Below, one piece after another: positions 43,692-53,298 of a stretch of DNA of 64,000 nt. A model generated the notes under the pieces. It was not told the origin of the DNA. It searched no databases and worked only from the letters and a program-made list of their open reading frames with translations. Position 1 is the stretch's first letter. Each line of letters begins with the position of its first letter. Both the position numbers and the translations under genes were made by a program. Source of the DNA: Verrucomicrobiaceae bacterium (GTDB taxonomy: Bacteria > Verrucomicrobiota > Verrucomicrobiia > Verrucomicrobiales > Verrucomicrobiaceae); the NCBI GenBank assembly GCA_947466075.1, contig CANIBP010000035.1, forward strand, positions 1 through 64,000. Direction: 5' to 3'.

Positions 43692-44090
43692 ATGAATAAA
43701 GGAAACATCGGCCTCTGGATTGCAGGAGCCTTCATACTGATCATGGGGTGGATTGCCTTCGACATGCTGCGTCCGGTTTCCGGAGGTGGCACTGGCAGCG
43801 CCACATCCATCAGCGCGGTGCGTACGGCCAAGGTGCCGGTGCTGGTCGAATTCTATGCCGATTGGTGCGGCCCATGCAAAGTCGTTGGTCCGATGGTCGA
43901 GGAACTCGCGAACGAATTGAAAGGCAAGGCGCTCGTGATCCGCATCAACGTGGATGAAGACCCCAAGCTCTCCCGCGAACACGGCGTGCGCAGTATTCCC
44001 ACTTTCATAGCCTTCAAATCCGGCCGTGAGACGGGACGCGAAGTCGGCGGCATTCCGAAAGAGAGAATGCGGCAGCTAATGGGACTGTGA
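43692..44090 (+). CDS. Membrane-anchored thioredoxin
   Basis: 132 residues from the ATG at 43692 (43674 is also possible). One membrane helix (about 7-25), then a thioredoxin fold with the active site W58-C-G-P-C62 and the cis-Pro in RSIPTF. It would face the periplasm and exchange disulfides of exported proteins. Starts 40 bp after the preceding gene. Confidence 0.9.
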   Translation: MNKGNIGLWIAGAFILIMGWIAFDMLRPVSGGGTGSATSISAVRTAKVPVLVEFYADWCGPCKVVGPMVEELANELKGKALVIRINVDEDPKLSREHGVRSIPTFIAFKSGRETGREVGGIPKERMRQLMGL

Positions 44091-44096
44091 CGGCGG

Positions 44097-45122
44097 TTAA
44101 AGCAGGCACTCGGCGATCTGCACGGCATTGAGTGCCGCGCCTTTGAGGAGTTGGTCACCGACGACCCAGAATGACAAGCCATTGTCGAGGGCGCAGTCCA
44201 TGCGGAGGCGGCCCACAGCACAGTTGTCGCGACCGGCGATGTCGAGGGCGAGCGGATAGACCTTGTTCGCGGGATCGTCGAGGATGTCGAGGCCGGGGGC
44301 CTTGCTGAGCACCTCACGTGCAGCGGCGACGGTGACAGGCTTTTCAAACTCGGCGCTGATGGCGATGCTGTGGGCGCGGAAGACCGGGATGCGCACGCAG
44401 GTCACGGAGGCTCGGAACTTGTCGTGATGCATGATCTTGCGGCCTTCGTTCTCCATCTTCATCTCTTCCTTCGTGTAGCCGGTGTCGAGGAAGCTATCGA
44501 CCTGCGGGATCGCGTTGAAGGCGATCTGATGCGGATAGACGTGCGGCTTGCTGTCGAGTTTCGCCGCGTCCCAGGCACGGTTTTGACTGGCCCACTCTCG
44601 GGACTGGTTCGCCAGTTCTTCAATGGCCTGCGCACCGGTGCCGGAGACGGCCTGATAGCTGGAGGCAAAGATGCGCTTAACGCCGAAGGCCTGATGCAGC
44701 GGATAAAGGGCCATCAGAGAGATGGCGGTGGTGCAGTTCGGGTTTGCGAGGATGCCCTTATGCGACTTTACATCGGCGGCGTTGATTTCCGGCACGACGA
44801 GCGGGACGTTCGGGTCCTGACGGAAATAGGAGGAGTTGTCCACGACCACAGCACCCGCCTTCACGGCATGCGGCGCAAAATCACGCGAGATGCCGCCGCC
44901 GGCGCTGAAGAGCGCGATGTCGATGCCCTTGAAGGAATCCGGAGTGAGCTCCTGAATCGTGATGTCCTGCCCCTTGAACTTCATCTTCTTACCGGCGCTG
45001 CGTGCGGAGGCGAGGAGAGTCAGGCTGGCGACTGGAAAGGCGCGTTCTTCGAGACAGCGGATCATTTCCACGCCGACTGCGCCGGTGGCTCCGACGATGG
45101 CGACGTTCTTGGGAGTGCTCAT
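44097..45122 (-). CDS. asd: Aspartate-semialdehyde dehydrogenase
   Basis: 341 residues from the ATG at 45122. NADPH-dependent reduction of aspartyl phosphate to the semialdehyde for lysine, threonine, methionine and diaminopimelate. NVAIVGATGAVG is the nucleotide-binding loop, C130 in NPNCTT the catalytic cysteine, and the block FRAHSIAI contains the basic/His region used in catalysis. Convergent with the thioredoxin gene (6 bp). Confidence 0.95.
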   Translation of the reverse strand: MSTPKNVAIVGATGAVGVEMIRCLEERAFPVASLTLLASARSAGKKMKFKGQDITIQELTPDSFKGIDIALFSAGGGISRDFAPHAVKAGAVVVDNSSYFRQDPNVPLVVPEINAADVKSHKGILANPNCTTAISLMALYPLHQAFGVKRIFASSYQAVSGTGAQAIEELANQSREWASQNRAWDAAKLDSKPHVYPHQIAFNAIPQVDSFLDTGYTKEEMKMENEGRKIMHHDKFRASVTCVRIPVFRAHSIAISAEFEKPVTVAAAREVLSKAPGLDILDDPANKVYPLALDIAGRDNCAVGRLRMDCALDNGLSFWVVGDQLLKGAALNAVQIAECLL

Positions 45123-45178
45123 GGTGGTGTGAGTTGCTTTGAGTTTTGGGGCGCGCATGGTAGAGGCACAAACCCGAT

Positions 45179-45646
45179 ATGCAAGCTCTCACCAACCCGC
45201 GCCTCGAAGTCAGCATCGGCACACAGCGCCTGCGTTTGTTCGATGGCATGCGGCTGATGAAAGAATGGGCCTGCTCGACATCCAAATTCGGCATCGGCTT
45301 TACCGAAGGCAGTAACAAAACGCCGCTGGGCAGTTTTGTCGTAAAGGAGAAACATGGCGATGGAGCGGAATGCGGCACGATTTTCAAATCGCGCCAAGCC
45401 GTCGGTCACTGGACTCCTGGAATGGACACCAAGACCGATTTCGTGCTCACCCGCATCCTTTGGCTCCACGGCTTGGAACCACGCAATGCGAACACCTTTC
45501 AACGCTACATCTATATCCACGGCACGAATGACGAAAACGGCATCGGCCGCCCTGGCAGTCATGGCTGCGTGCGCATGCGCAATCATGATGTGATCGATCT
45601 GTTCGATCTCGTGCCAGTAGGCACTCCGGTGTGGATCGGGGAATAA
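45179..45646 (+). CDS. L,D-transpeptidase (YkuD domain)
   Basis: 155 residues forming essentially one YkuD domain. The active-site pattern is H114-G in IYIHGTND and SHGC130VRM with H128 and nucleophile C130. It makes or remodels 3-3 peptidoglycan cross-links or anchors proteins. No signal peptide or membrane helix is visible at the N terminus (MQALTNPRLEVSIGTQ), which is unusual for an enzyme that should act in the periplasm. Confidence 0.88.
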   Translation: MQALTNPRLEVSIGTQRLRLFDGMRLMKEWACSTSKFGIGFTEGSNKTPLGSFVVKEKHGDGAECGTIFKSRQAVGHWTPGMDTKTDFVLTRILWLHGLEPRNANTFQRYIYIHGTNDENGIGRPGSHGCVRMRNHDVIDLFDLVPVGTPVWIGE

Positions 45647-45674
45647 CTCACAGAAGGCCATTTCGCCTTGCTGG

Positions 45675-47828
45675 TTACTTAGGCAGCCTAAGCACAAAAC
45701 ACGCGCCATCTTTGTTCGAGGCATCCAGCGTGATCGCACCACCCAATGCCGTCGCAAGACGGCGGCATAGTGCGAGGCCGAGGCCGACACCCGGCGCTGA
45801 ATGCGCTGCCTGATCGGCGCTCTTGTGAAATGGATGAAAAATCCGCCGCCGTTCGCTGCGTGAGATGCCGCCGCCGTGATCGCGTACGCGCAGCATGGCA
45901 AATTTGCCGCTCGTGTCCGCCTCCACATGAATCACCGGCTCCGCCGCACGCGGGGCGGCGTATTTGCAGGCGTTATCAACGAGATTGAAGAGAATCTGCT
46001 CCACGGCTGCCGCGTCGATGTGCAATTGCGTTTTGCGATCCGCCTCCGTGGCATGCACCCGCACTTCCATGCTGCAATCATCAGCGCGTTGCTTCAATCG
46101 TGGCAAAACTCGGTCCAGCAACTCGCCGATCATCACATTCTCGGCTCTCGCCTTCGCGCTGCCACGTTCGAGACGCGCATAGGCCAGCACATTTTCGACG
46201 AGATGGCTCAAGCGACCCGCCTCACCGGTCAGCGTGTCGAGATAGGTCTTCCGCTGCGTCTCATCCGTCACCATGCCGTCTGCCAGCATCTCGGAGTAAA
46301 GTCGAAACGTCGTCAGTGGCGTGCGCAGTTCATGCGTCACGGCGGAAACAAAGTCGGCACGTCGTTCGCTGAGCGCCACCGTGCCATGCAGCACCATGCC
46401 CACTGCCGCAGCAGCGAGTAGCACGCAGGCCAGCGCGATGGCGAGGGATTTGCGTAGCGGCGTCCAAAACGGCAGCGGAGGTAATTTGATCACACCTGCA
46501 ATCAGTCGCACGGGCAATGCAGCGAAGCGCTGCGGATCATCCATGGGCCGCACACCCACACTCGCATTTGCAGCAGGTTCGAGGCGTGCATCGGGAAACA
46601 GATCCGTGATCTCACGTAGCCATGCCTCGCGCAGTGCCGGCCAGTCCAACCACACGCCCTGCACCATGCGCACCCCATCCACCACGGCTTCACGCGTCAT
46701 CACCAGATGATGGCCCAGCCACACGCCTTGAAGCGGACGCGAACTCGTCGCTGCCATGTTGGATTTCACTGTCACGGCATCCTTAGCTGCATCGGCAGGC
46801 GCAGCAGGGGCCAATGTCGATGGAGCGGCAGGCGTTTTTGTTAAGGCTGCCGCTGGTTGAGCCCCTGGCGCTGGCGCTGGTGCTGGTGCTGCCGCCAGCG
46901 CTGACGCTCCGGCTTGTCTTTCCTCGGCCTTCTTCATCGGCTGGGGCACAAGCATCGCCTTCATCTCTTTGTCGGCTGTTTTTGCCAATTCCAGCGTCCC
47001 GGCTCCGGTCTTCATCTTAATCATCGGCTGCTGCTTGGTCGCCTCCACATTCTGCGCATTCACTGCTCGATTGCGTAGAGCGTTCTCATTGCTGTTTAAC
47101 TGAAGCTGCTGCGTGACTACTTGATCCTGCTGCACTGCCCAGGCCCCGTTGCGCGGCAGATTTGCATCGCTCGCTTCCAGCGGCTTTTCGTCGGAAAATG
47201 CAAGTCGTGCCACACTGGCCTGCTCGGCGAGAATCTGGCTGTTGAATACCACGGGGGGAGCTGGTTTGGTCTCCTTGGAGCGGCGCATCGAAGGAAGATA
47301 GGATGAAACCTTCGGCTCCGGCATAATGGGACTCGAAGGTTGCGCCAGCAGTTCACGCAGGCCACTCAAACGCTGCTCGCTGCGCGTCAGATCGTCTGCG
47401 TTGATGAATTGTGCCAACGCCAGTGCTCGTTCACCATTCTGCGGCACTTGCGGTGAGATCACCTGCCCGCGCGAATCCATTTGGAAGTGCAGCAGCACAT
47501 GTTCCGGTAACTCCGCGAGCAGCGGCGACGGCACTAGCACTTCACCCTTCGCCACATTGCCATATGTCTTGTTCACCAGACCTTCCGGCGAGTGAAAGGG
47601 CCGGAAGTCATGCGGTGGCCGTGCATTCTCGCGAATCATGAGCGCACTCGCCTGGAAATCGAGGCGCCACAATGCCAGCCGCACGCGTTCCTGCTGATCC
47701 GCATCCCGCGCTGCCTCCTCACGCGTGCGCTCCAGCGCCAGCGTATGCCAGCTCACCCACGCCATCGCCGCAAGCAACAGCCCGAGGCAGGCAAGAAAGG
47801 TGATCCAGATGTGGAGTGGTTTACGCAT
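45675..47828 (-). CDS. Sensor histidine kinase with large low-complexity sensor region
   Basis: 717 residues. Membrane helix 1 is about 8-28; a long extracytoplasmic segment of about 400 residues includes an Ala/Pro-rich stretch (APAPAPAPGAQPAAAL); membrane helix 2 is about 465-485. The H-box VTHELRTPL places the phosphorylated His at 499; NLVDNACKYA (N box) and VRDHGGGI (G1) follow. Last gene of a four-gene unit, starting 8 bp after the response regulator stop. The signal sensed is unknown. Confidence 0.9.
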   Translation of the reverse strand: MRKPLHIWITFLACLGLLLAAMAWVSWHTLALERTREEAARDADQQERVRLALWRLDFQASALMIRENARPPHDFRPFHSPEGLVNKTYGNVAKGEVLVPSPLLAELPEHVLLHFQMDSRGQVISPQVPQNGERALALAQFINADDLTRSEQRLSGLRELLAQPSSPIMPEPKVSSYLPSMRRSKETKPAPPVVFNSQILAEQASVARLAFSDEKPLEASDANLPRNGAWAVQQDQVVTQQLQLNSNENALRNRAVNAQNVEATKQQPMIKMKTGAGTLELAKTADKEMKAMLVPQPMKKAEERQAGASALAAAPAPAPAPGAQPAAALTKTPAAPSTLAPAAPADAAKDAVTVKSNMAATSSRPLQGVWLGHHLVMTREAVVDGVRMVQGVWLDWPALREAWLREITDLFPDARLEPAANASVGVRPMDDPQRFAALPVRLIAGVIKLPPLPFWTPLRKSLAIALACVLLAAAAVGMVLHGTVALSERRADFVSAVTHELRTPLTTFRLYSEMLADGMVTDETQRKTYLDTLTGEAGRLSHLVENVLAYARLERGSAKARAENVMIGELLDRVLPRLKQRADDCSMEVRVHATEADRKTQLHIDAAAVEQILFNLVDNACKYAAPRAAEPVIHVEADTSGKFAMLRVRDHGGGISRSERRRIFHPFHKSADQAAHSAPGVGLGLALCRRLATALGGAITLDASNKDGACFVLRLPK

Positions 47829-47836
47829 GATTTCGA

Positions 47837-48523
47837 TTAAGCGAGTTGGTAGCCTTTCCCTCGCACGGTGACGATCACACGCGGCGACTCGGCATCATCT
47901 CGCAGTTTGTGCCGCAAATTAGCGATATGCATGTCCACCGTGCGCGTCTCCGTCTGATTGTTGTCGATGTGCCAGACGCGCTGAAGCAACTCATCACGCG
48001 AAACGGGTCTGCCACGATTCAGCGCGAGATAACGCAGCACATCACGCTCGCGCTCGGAAAGTTCAGTGCGTTCGCCATTTTCAAAGCGTGCCTCGCTTTT
48101 GCCAAAATCAATCGTCGTAGCCGCCAGCTTCAGCGTTTCGGTTGGTGGTTGGCGTTCCGGAGCACGACGCAGCACCGCCTCGACTCGCGCGAGCAATTCG
48201 CGCACACTGAATGGCTTCACCACGTAATCATCGGCTCCCAAACTTAGCCCACGCACTCGATCATTCTCCTCGCCGCGCGCGGAGAGAATGATCACCGGCG
48301 TTCCAGGACGCTCACGCCGCAGCGCTTTCAAAATATCGAACCCGCTGGCGTGTGGCAGCACGAGATCGAGCAGCATGAGGTCAAACGTGGCGCTCAAGGC
48401 CAGCTTCATCCCCTTCTCTCCATCGCCAGCCTCCAAGGTCGTGTGACCGGCAAACTTGAGCGCATCGAGGACGCCGCGACGAATCGCGGCGTCATCTTCA
48501 ACAACGAGAATGGTGGCAGGCAT
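47837..48523 (-). CDS. OmpR/PhoB-family response regulator
   Basis: 228 residues. Receiver domain with D53 in LMLLDLVLPHASG as phosphoacceptor, and a C-terminal winged helix (LSERERDVLRYLALNRGRPVSRDELL ... TVDMHIANLRHKL). Partner of the histidine kinase that follows. Located 18 bp after the VWA gene, so probably in the same transcript. Confidence 0.94.
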   Translation of the reverse strand: MPATILVVEDDAAIRRGVLDALKFAGHTTLEAGDGEKGMKLALSATFDLMLLDLVLPHASGFDILKALRRERPGTPVIILSARGEENDRVRGLSLGADDYVVKPFSVRELLARVEAVLRRAPERQPPTETLKLAATTIDFGKSEARFENGERTELSERERDVLRYLALNRGRPVSRDELLQRVWHIDNNQTETRTVDMHIANLRHKLRDDAESPRVIVTVRGKGYQLA

Positions 48524-48541
48524 GAGGGAAGGTTAAAGGGG

Positions 48542-49702
48542 CTATTTCTCCCACGCGATGCCTTTTTTCTCTGCCTGCGCACGCAGCGCCTTGGTCATCG
48601 CGGTGTCCAGCGTGTCGGTCTTGGCGGATTCCTTGCGTTGGGTGGCCACATAGGATTCGCGCTCCTTGTTCAGTGTGAGTACCTTCTTCTGGATCTCTTC
48701 ACGCTCGGCGGTTTTCTTCGTGAGATAGACCTGCCGCTCATCAATAGTCATCTTCTTCATCTCCTCCGGCAGGTCGGCTTCTTTGACCTTGGTGATGTCG
48801 AAGTCCTTGCTCTTTCGCGCATCGACGAGATCCCAACTGCCGTTGAAATAGTTTGCACTGACCTTGCTAAGCGTGCGCTGCACTGCGGCACCGGATTGTG
48901 CTTTGTCAGCGGCATTGTCGTCTTGGGCGATCTGGCGGGCCTTCGAGGCAGGAGCTGCAGCGCCGTAGTTGATGTAGGTCTTGTTCAGCTCCTCGTTGAG
49001 TTTCACGATCTCCTTGTCCTGCGGTGCTTCGATGTGAACGATGGCCTGGTTCTGATCAATCACGAGGTATTTTCCTTCTGCGAGCAACGCACCCTGGTTC
49101 CAATGTTCCGCGATGCCCTGTGCTTCGCCGCCGCAATGAATCGTGTACACGATGATACCCTTGGCGATCGCGTCCTTGCAGCTCTGCTTCGAATCAATCG
49201 GTCCCTGGGTGAATGGTTCGTTGCCGGCGATGAAGATGGCCTTGTAAACCTTCGGATTCGGGTCCCAGGCGAGGTCTTTGGTCGCACGCTGAATCACTGC
49301 GCCACAGTATTCCTCGCCACCATTGGTGTTGAGAGCGAACAGTTCCTCAGAGACCTTGTCAAGGTCTCGCGTGAGCGGCTGAATCTGGCGAATCCAATGC
49401 TCTTTCGAGTTCAAAGCGTCTTTACCATATTCGTAGAGTGCCACCTGAACGACGGGCGTTTTGCCGTCCTGTTTCGCGGTGATGAATTCATTCACCAGCT
49501 TCCAAAGTTGCGTCTTCGCCTGCTCGATGAGGCCGCTCATGCTGCCGCTCGTATCGAGCAGCACGGCGATTTGCACGAGTGGTCCATCGACGACTGCTTC
49601 AACTTTGACGACTTCCGCCGCAGGTGCTGGCAGACTGACTTCTTTGGCGTTGGTGAGGCTCACGGTCAAAGCCGCGGCGATGAGTATGTGTTTCGTTTTC
49701 AT
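48542..49702 (-). CDS. Secreted VWA-domain protein
   Basis: 386 residues from the ATG at 49702. Signal peptide MKTKHILIAAALTVSLTNA, then a von Willebrand A domain with the MIDAS motif LLDTSGSMSG (DxSxS) and later metal ligand region. The C-terminal part is charged and helical (EEMKKMTIDERQVYLTKKTAER). Between a VIT-VWA gene (34 bp upstream) and a two-component system (18 bp downstream). Function unknown. Confidence 0.85.
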   Translation of the reverse strand: MKTKHILIAAALTVSLTNAKEVSLPAPAAEVVKVEAVVDGPLVQIAVLLDTSGSMSGLIEQAKTQLWKLVNEFITAKQDGKTPVVQVALYEYGKDALNSKEHWIRQIQPLTRDLDKVSEELFALNTNGGEEYCGAVIQRATKDLAWDPNPKVYKAIFIAGNEPFTQGPIDSKQSCKDAIAKGIIVYTIHCGGEAQGIAEHWNQGALLAEGKYLVIDQNQAIVHIEAPQDKEIVKLNEELNKTYINYGAAAPASKARQIAQDDNAADKAQSGAAVQRTLSKVSANYFNGSWDLVDARKSKDFDITKVKEADLPEEMKKMTIDERQVYLTKKTAEREEIQKKVLTLNKERESYVATQRKESAKTDTLDTAMTKALRAQAEKKGIAWEK

Positions 49703-49736
49703 GGGTGTGTGTTGGGTTGAGTTGACGGAAAATAAT

Positions 49737-51884
49737 TCAGCGGATAAGCACGAGCTGGCCGCGATGCTCCAGCAACAGCTCGCCGCGCAGCGCGAGCAGG
49801 CCCTGACGGTTGTCAGCGGCGAGTTCGTCCACAAGATGACCAAACTCGGCGCTGCCGATTTCGATGGTGCGGTCAGGAGCACGCTCGGTCTTGGCCGCAT
49901 TCGCATCGGTCCAGCGATTACCTTTGTTGAAGAGCGCTCCCGCTTGGACTTGCTGCACGCTGGTGATCTCGACCGCCTGCATTTTGTCATCAAGGAAGCG
50001 ATTGCGGACGTTAAGCTGCTTCGATTCGACGGCCTTCTGCAAATTCTCCGACTGCGCCACCGCAGCAGGCCCACTATGCATTTTCATCGCCCTGTCGCTG
50101 TAGTTGAAGGCCGCCTTACTGGCATTCGGAGCCGCCGAAGCAAGCGAGGTGCCTTCTTCGGCCAGGAAGGCGGTGTACTCAGTCAGAATGCCAAATTGAG
50201 TCGAAAGGCGGACGATTTCATTCACCAACTCGGTCGTGTTCGCCGTCGCGCCATCGGCACCGAGGTCGCGAATCGCCTCACTGAGCACGGCGATCTTGTT
50301 GCTGGCCCACAAACGGGCCACGAAGGCGTTGGCGGTGCTCGCTTTGTCGAGATTGAAGGTGAAATCGAACTTCCGCTCGCCCTCTGCCGATGCACCAGTG
50401 AGCTGGAAATGCAACGGCGCTTCACCGCGATACGTGCCGGAGAGCAGAATCTGCTCACCCTCGAACACATCGGGCAACGGCGATGGAATCAGGTCACTGA
50501 CACGATTAGGATCATCCAGCGCACGCAACGCAGGTTTGGTGAGCAATGGACCGCGCAAGCGATCGAACACGCGACCGACCTTCACTTCGACATCTTCCTT
50601 CGGCAGCACAAACTCTGCGCTGGCGCGGGTTTCACGGGCGATGCGTGAGAGCAGTGGCGTGTTCACATCCACACCGACGCCGAAGGTGAACACGCGACGC
50701 TGATGTGGGTTTCCCTTCGCCACCGCTTCACGAATCGCCTTCTCCGAAGTCTGGCCGATGGTTGGCAAGCCATCCGTGAGGAACAACACAAGTGGCAGCA
50801 TGCCTTCGAGCGGTTTCTGCCGCAGCGCTTCGACGACGGAGTCGTGGATGTTCGTGCCGCCACTCACCCGCAACGCGCTGATGTAGTCGCGGGCCTGCTT
50901 CGTGGACTCTACGTTCTTGATCACCGGTTGTGCGGCGAACATTTCGACCGCTTCGTTATAGACGATGAGATTGAAGCCTTCGCCATCGTTCAAGCCTTCG
51001 ATCACCTGCAACGCCGCCGCTTTCACCTGATCCAGCTTTGGTCCAGCCATGCTGCCGCTGCGATCAATGACAAGCGTGACCTCACGCTTTATCGGCGCTG
51101 CATCCGCCTTTGGCTTCGGCGGAGCGATCATCACCAGAAAATAGCCGCCACCGATCTTCGGATCGGGATAAGCGAGCAGTGAAGCCGTCATCTCGTCCTT
51201 CGTCTCGCGCAGCAACGACACACGGAAGGCTCCGGAGTCTTTCGTTTCACAGGAAAGGCTGGCTTCGCTACCATTCGGCTGCTTCACCGCGATCTCGTGA
51301 CTCGGCGAATACACCGAGGCGATGCGCGATGTCGATTTGACGCGCATCGACAGCTTCCACGGCACCGAATACTCCACTGCCTCTGAACGTGGCAGCACAT
51401 AATCAAGCCGGGCACCGTCCGCTTCGAGAAGCTGCTCATAGGTCACTCGCACCTTCTGCGTGCAATTGGCCGGAACCGGAAACACACTCGATTTCACCAC
51501 CGCATTGCCCACAAACTCCAGCAACGCTGGATCACGCGTCTGCGCCACGATGCTGTCGTAAATCCGCCGCGCCTCATCGCGCGGCAGCAGCCGTGCCGTG
51601 CCTTCCGCATGGCCACCTTCAAACGCGAAAGCCTTCAACACGGCTCCTTGCGGCACTGGCACGAGCAGTTCCGACTCCAGCGACCGCCCCGTCGGATTGC
51701 GCAGCGCGATGTCGAGTGTCGTAGTGGCGATTTGATCCGCCAGGTCGATGCGCGCATCGACTTGTGTCACTTGGACCGCCTGAGTCTGCGTCAGACGCGT
51801 ATTAGGCGAAATCCACACCGGCATGCGCGAAGTCTGCGCAATCAGGTTCGTGGCGAGAAAGAGGGCACAAAGAATGGTCTGCAT
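49737..51884 (-). CDS. Secreted VIT and VWA domain protein
   Basis: 715 residues. Signal peptide (1-18), a vault inter-alpha-trypsin (VIT) domain (ATTTLDIALRNPTGRSLESELLVPVPQGAVLKAFAFEG region, about 45-150), then a VWA domain with MIDAS LVIDRSGSMAG (about residue 270) and LFLTDGLPTIG. This is the layout of VIT/VWA (sortase-target-like) proteins, usually surface-exposed. First gene of the presumed VIT-VWA / VWA / regulator / kinase unit. Confidence 0.88.
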   Translation of the reverse strand: MQTILCALFLATNLIAQTSRMPVWISPNTRLTQTQAVQVTQVDARIDLADQIATTTLDIALRNPTGRSLESELLVPVPQGAVLKAFAFEGGHAEGTARLLPRDEARRIYDSIVAQTRDPALLEFVGNAVVKSSVFPVPANCTQKVRVTYEQLLEADGARLDYVLPRSEAVEYSVPWKLSMRVKSTSRIASVYSPSHEIAVKQPNGSEASLSCETKDSGAFRVSLLRETKDEMTASLLAYPDPKIGGGYFLVMIAPPKPKADAAPIKREVTLVIDRSGSMAGPKLDQVKAAALQVIEGLNDGEGFNLIVYNEAVEMFAAQPVIKNVESTKQARDYISALRVSGGTNIHDSVVEALRQKPLEGMLPLVLFLTDGLPTIGQTSEKAIREAVAKGNPHQRRVFTFGVGVDVNTPLLSRIARETRASAEFVLPKEDVEVKVGRVFDRLRGPLLTKPALRALDDPNRVSDLIPSPLPDVFEGEQILLSGTYRGEAPLHFQLTGASAEGERKFDFTFNLDKASTANAFVARLWASNKIAVLSEAIRDLGADGATANTTELVNEIVRLSTQFGILTEYTAFLAEEGTSLASAAPNASKAAFNYSDRAMKMHSGPAAVAQSENLQKAVESKQLNVRNRFLDDKMQAVEITSVQQVQAGALFNKGNRWTDANAAKTERAPDRTIEIGSAEFGHLVDELAADNRQGLLALRGELLLEHRGQLVLIR

Positions 51885-51940
51885 GCCGCCATGATGATTC
51901 AGGCGGATTCAGGCGTCTGTAAACGCACTGTAAAAGCCGC

Positions 51941-53221
51941 TTACCTCACCAGCAGTTCCTCACCGCGATAGATCACGCGCTCGACCATGCCTTGCAGCGT
52001 TTTGTCGAGGAAGGGCGTGTTGATGCTCTTCGACTTCATGAAGGTGCGGCTGAAGGTGGTGGTGCGGGCGGGATTGAAGAGGATGAATTCGGCGGTGCCT
52101 CCTTCTTGGATCGGCACGGGTTGGAGTTTCATCATGCGGCGGGGTTCGGCGCTGTAGCGCTTCACGATGAGGCCCCAGTCGAGGATATCTTTGCTGATGT
52201 AGTAGTCGTAGAGCGAGACGAGGGCGCTTTCGAGGCCGGTGATGCCGAAGGGGGCGCTGGCGAAGTCCTGATTCTTTTCAAACGGCGTGTGCGGGGCGTG
52301 ATCGGTAGCGATGACGTCGAACCAGCCGTCTTTGAGGCCCTGCAGCAGCGCGGCGTTGTCCTCCGGCGTGCGCAGCGGCGGATTCATCTTATAATGCGTG
52401 TCGTAGTCGCCGATGTGCTCGTGATTGAACATCAGGTGATGCGGCGCGATTTCGCAGGTGACGCGGATGCCGCGATCTTTGGCGCGCTTGATGGTGCGCA
52501 TGCCCTCCGCGGTGGTGACGTGCTGGATGTTGAGATGCACGCCGGTGTATTCAGCGAGGCGAATGTCGCGCGAGATGGAGATTTCCTCGCTGATGCTCGG
52601 GATGCCTGGCAAGCCGAGCGCGTAGCTGATCTTGCCCTCGTGCATACAGCCTTTGCCGCTGAGTTCTTTGACTTCGCAATGGCTGGCAAGTGGCAGGTCG
52701 TAATCGCGGGCATATTCCATGGCGCGACGCAGCACCTGGGGATTATCGACGGGGAAGCCGTCGTCGGTAAGCATCACGGCACCGGCGGCCTTCATACCCG
52801 CGATGCCAGCAAGTTCCTCGCCTTTGCGGCCTTTGGTGATGGCACCCGTGGTGTAGATGCCTGGGCCGATGCGCGTGCGGCGTGCGCTTTCGAGCACGCT
52901 GCGAACGACGCCCGCGTTGTCGATGGCAGGCGCGGTGTTTGGCATCATGACGAAGCCGGTGACGCCGCCGTTGATCGCGGCTTCGGAGCAGGTGGCGATG
53001 TTTTCCTTGTCCTCCTGGCCGGGTTCACGGGCGTGAACGTGGATGTCAAAGAGGCCGGGAAGCAGGATGCGTCCGGCGCAGTCGATGATCTCCGCATTTT
53101 CGACGCCGGTGATGTTAGCAGCAACACCGATGATCTTGTCGCCCTCAACGAGAACGTCGGCGGTTTGAAGCTTCGGCGAGTCTTCGCTGGCGATCTGGGC
53201 GTGGCGGTAGAGGCGTTTCAT
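51941..53221 (-). CDS. pyrC: Dihydroorotase
   Basis: 426 residues from the ATG at 53221. Third step of pyrimidine synthesis. LFDIHVHAREPGQEDKENI contains the HxH metal ligands and substrate Arg; FVMMPNTAPAIDN, the TCEIAPHHLMF His and the ATDHAPHTPFEK catalytic Asp follow. Of the ~430-residue class I type. The next gene upstream is an unrelated FG-GAP protein 77 bp away. Confidence 0.95.
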   Translation of the reverse strand: MKRLYRHAQIASEDSPKLQTADVLVEGDKIIGVAANITGVENAEIIDCAGRILLPGLFDIHVHAREPGQEDKENIATCSEAAINGGVTGFVMMPNTAPAIDNAGVVRSVLESARRTRIGPGIYTTGAITKGRKGEELAGIAGMKAAGAVMLTDDGFPVDNPQVLRRAMEYARDYDLPLASHCEVKELSGKGCMHEGKISYALGLPGIPSISEEISISRDIRLAEYTGVHLNIQHVTTAEGMRTIKRAKDRGIRVTCEIAPHHLMFNHEHIGDYDTHYKMNPPLRTPEDNAALLQGLKDGWFDVIATDHAPHTPFEKNQDFASAPFGITGLESALVSLYDYYISKDILDWGLIVKRYSAEPRRMMKLQPVPIQEGGTAEFILFNPARTTTFSRTFMKSKSINTPFLDKTLQGMVERVIYRGEELLVR

Positions 53222-53298
53222 GCGTCCTATGATGTGAGGCATGAATTGCGCCTGCGCAAGCCTGCGAAATCAGATCATCGGACTGGATTGTGCGGCAT

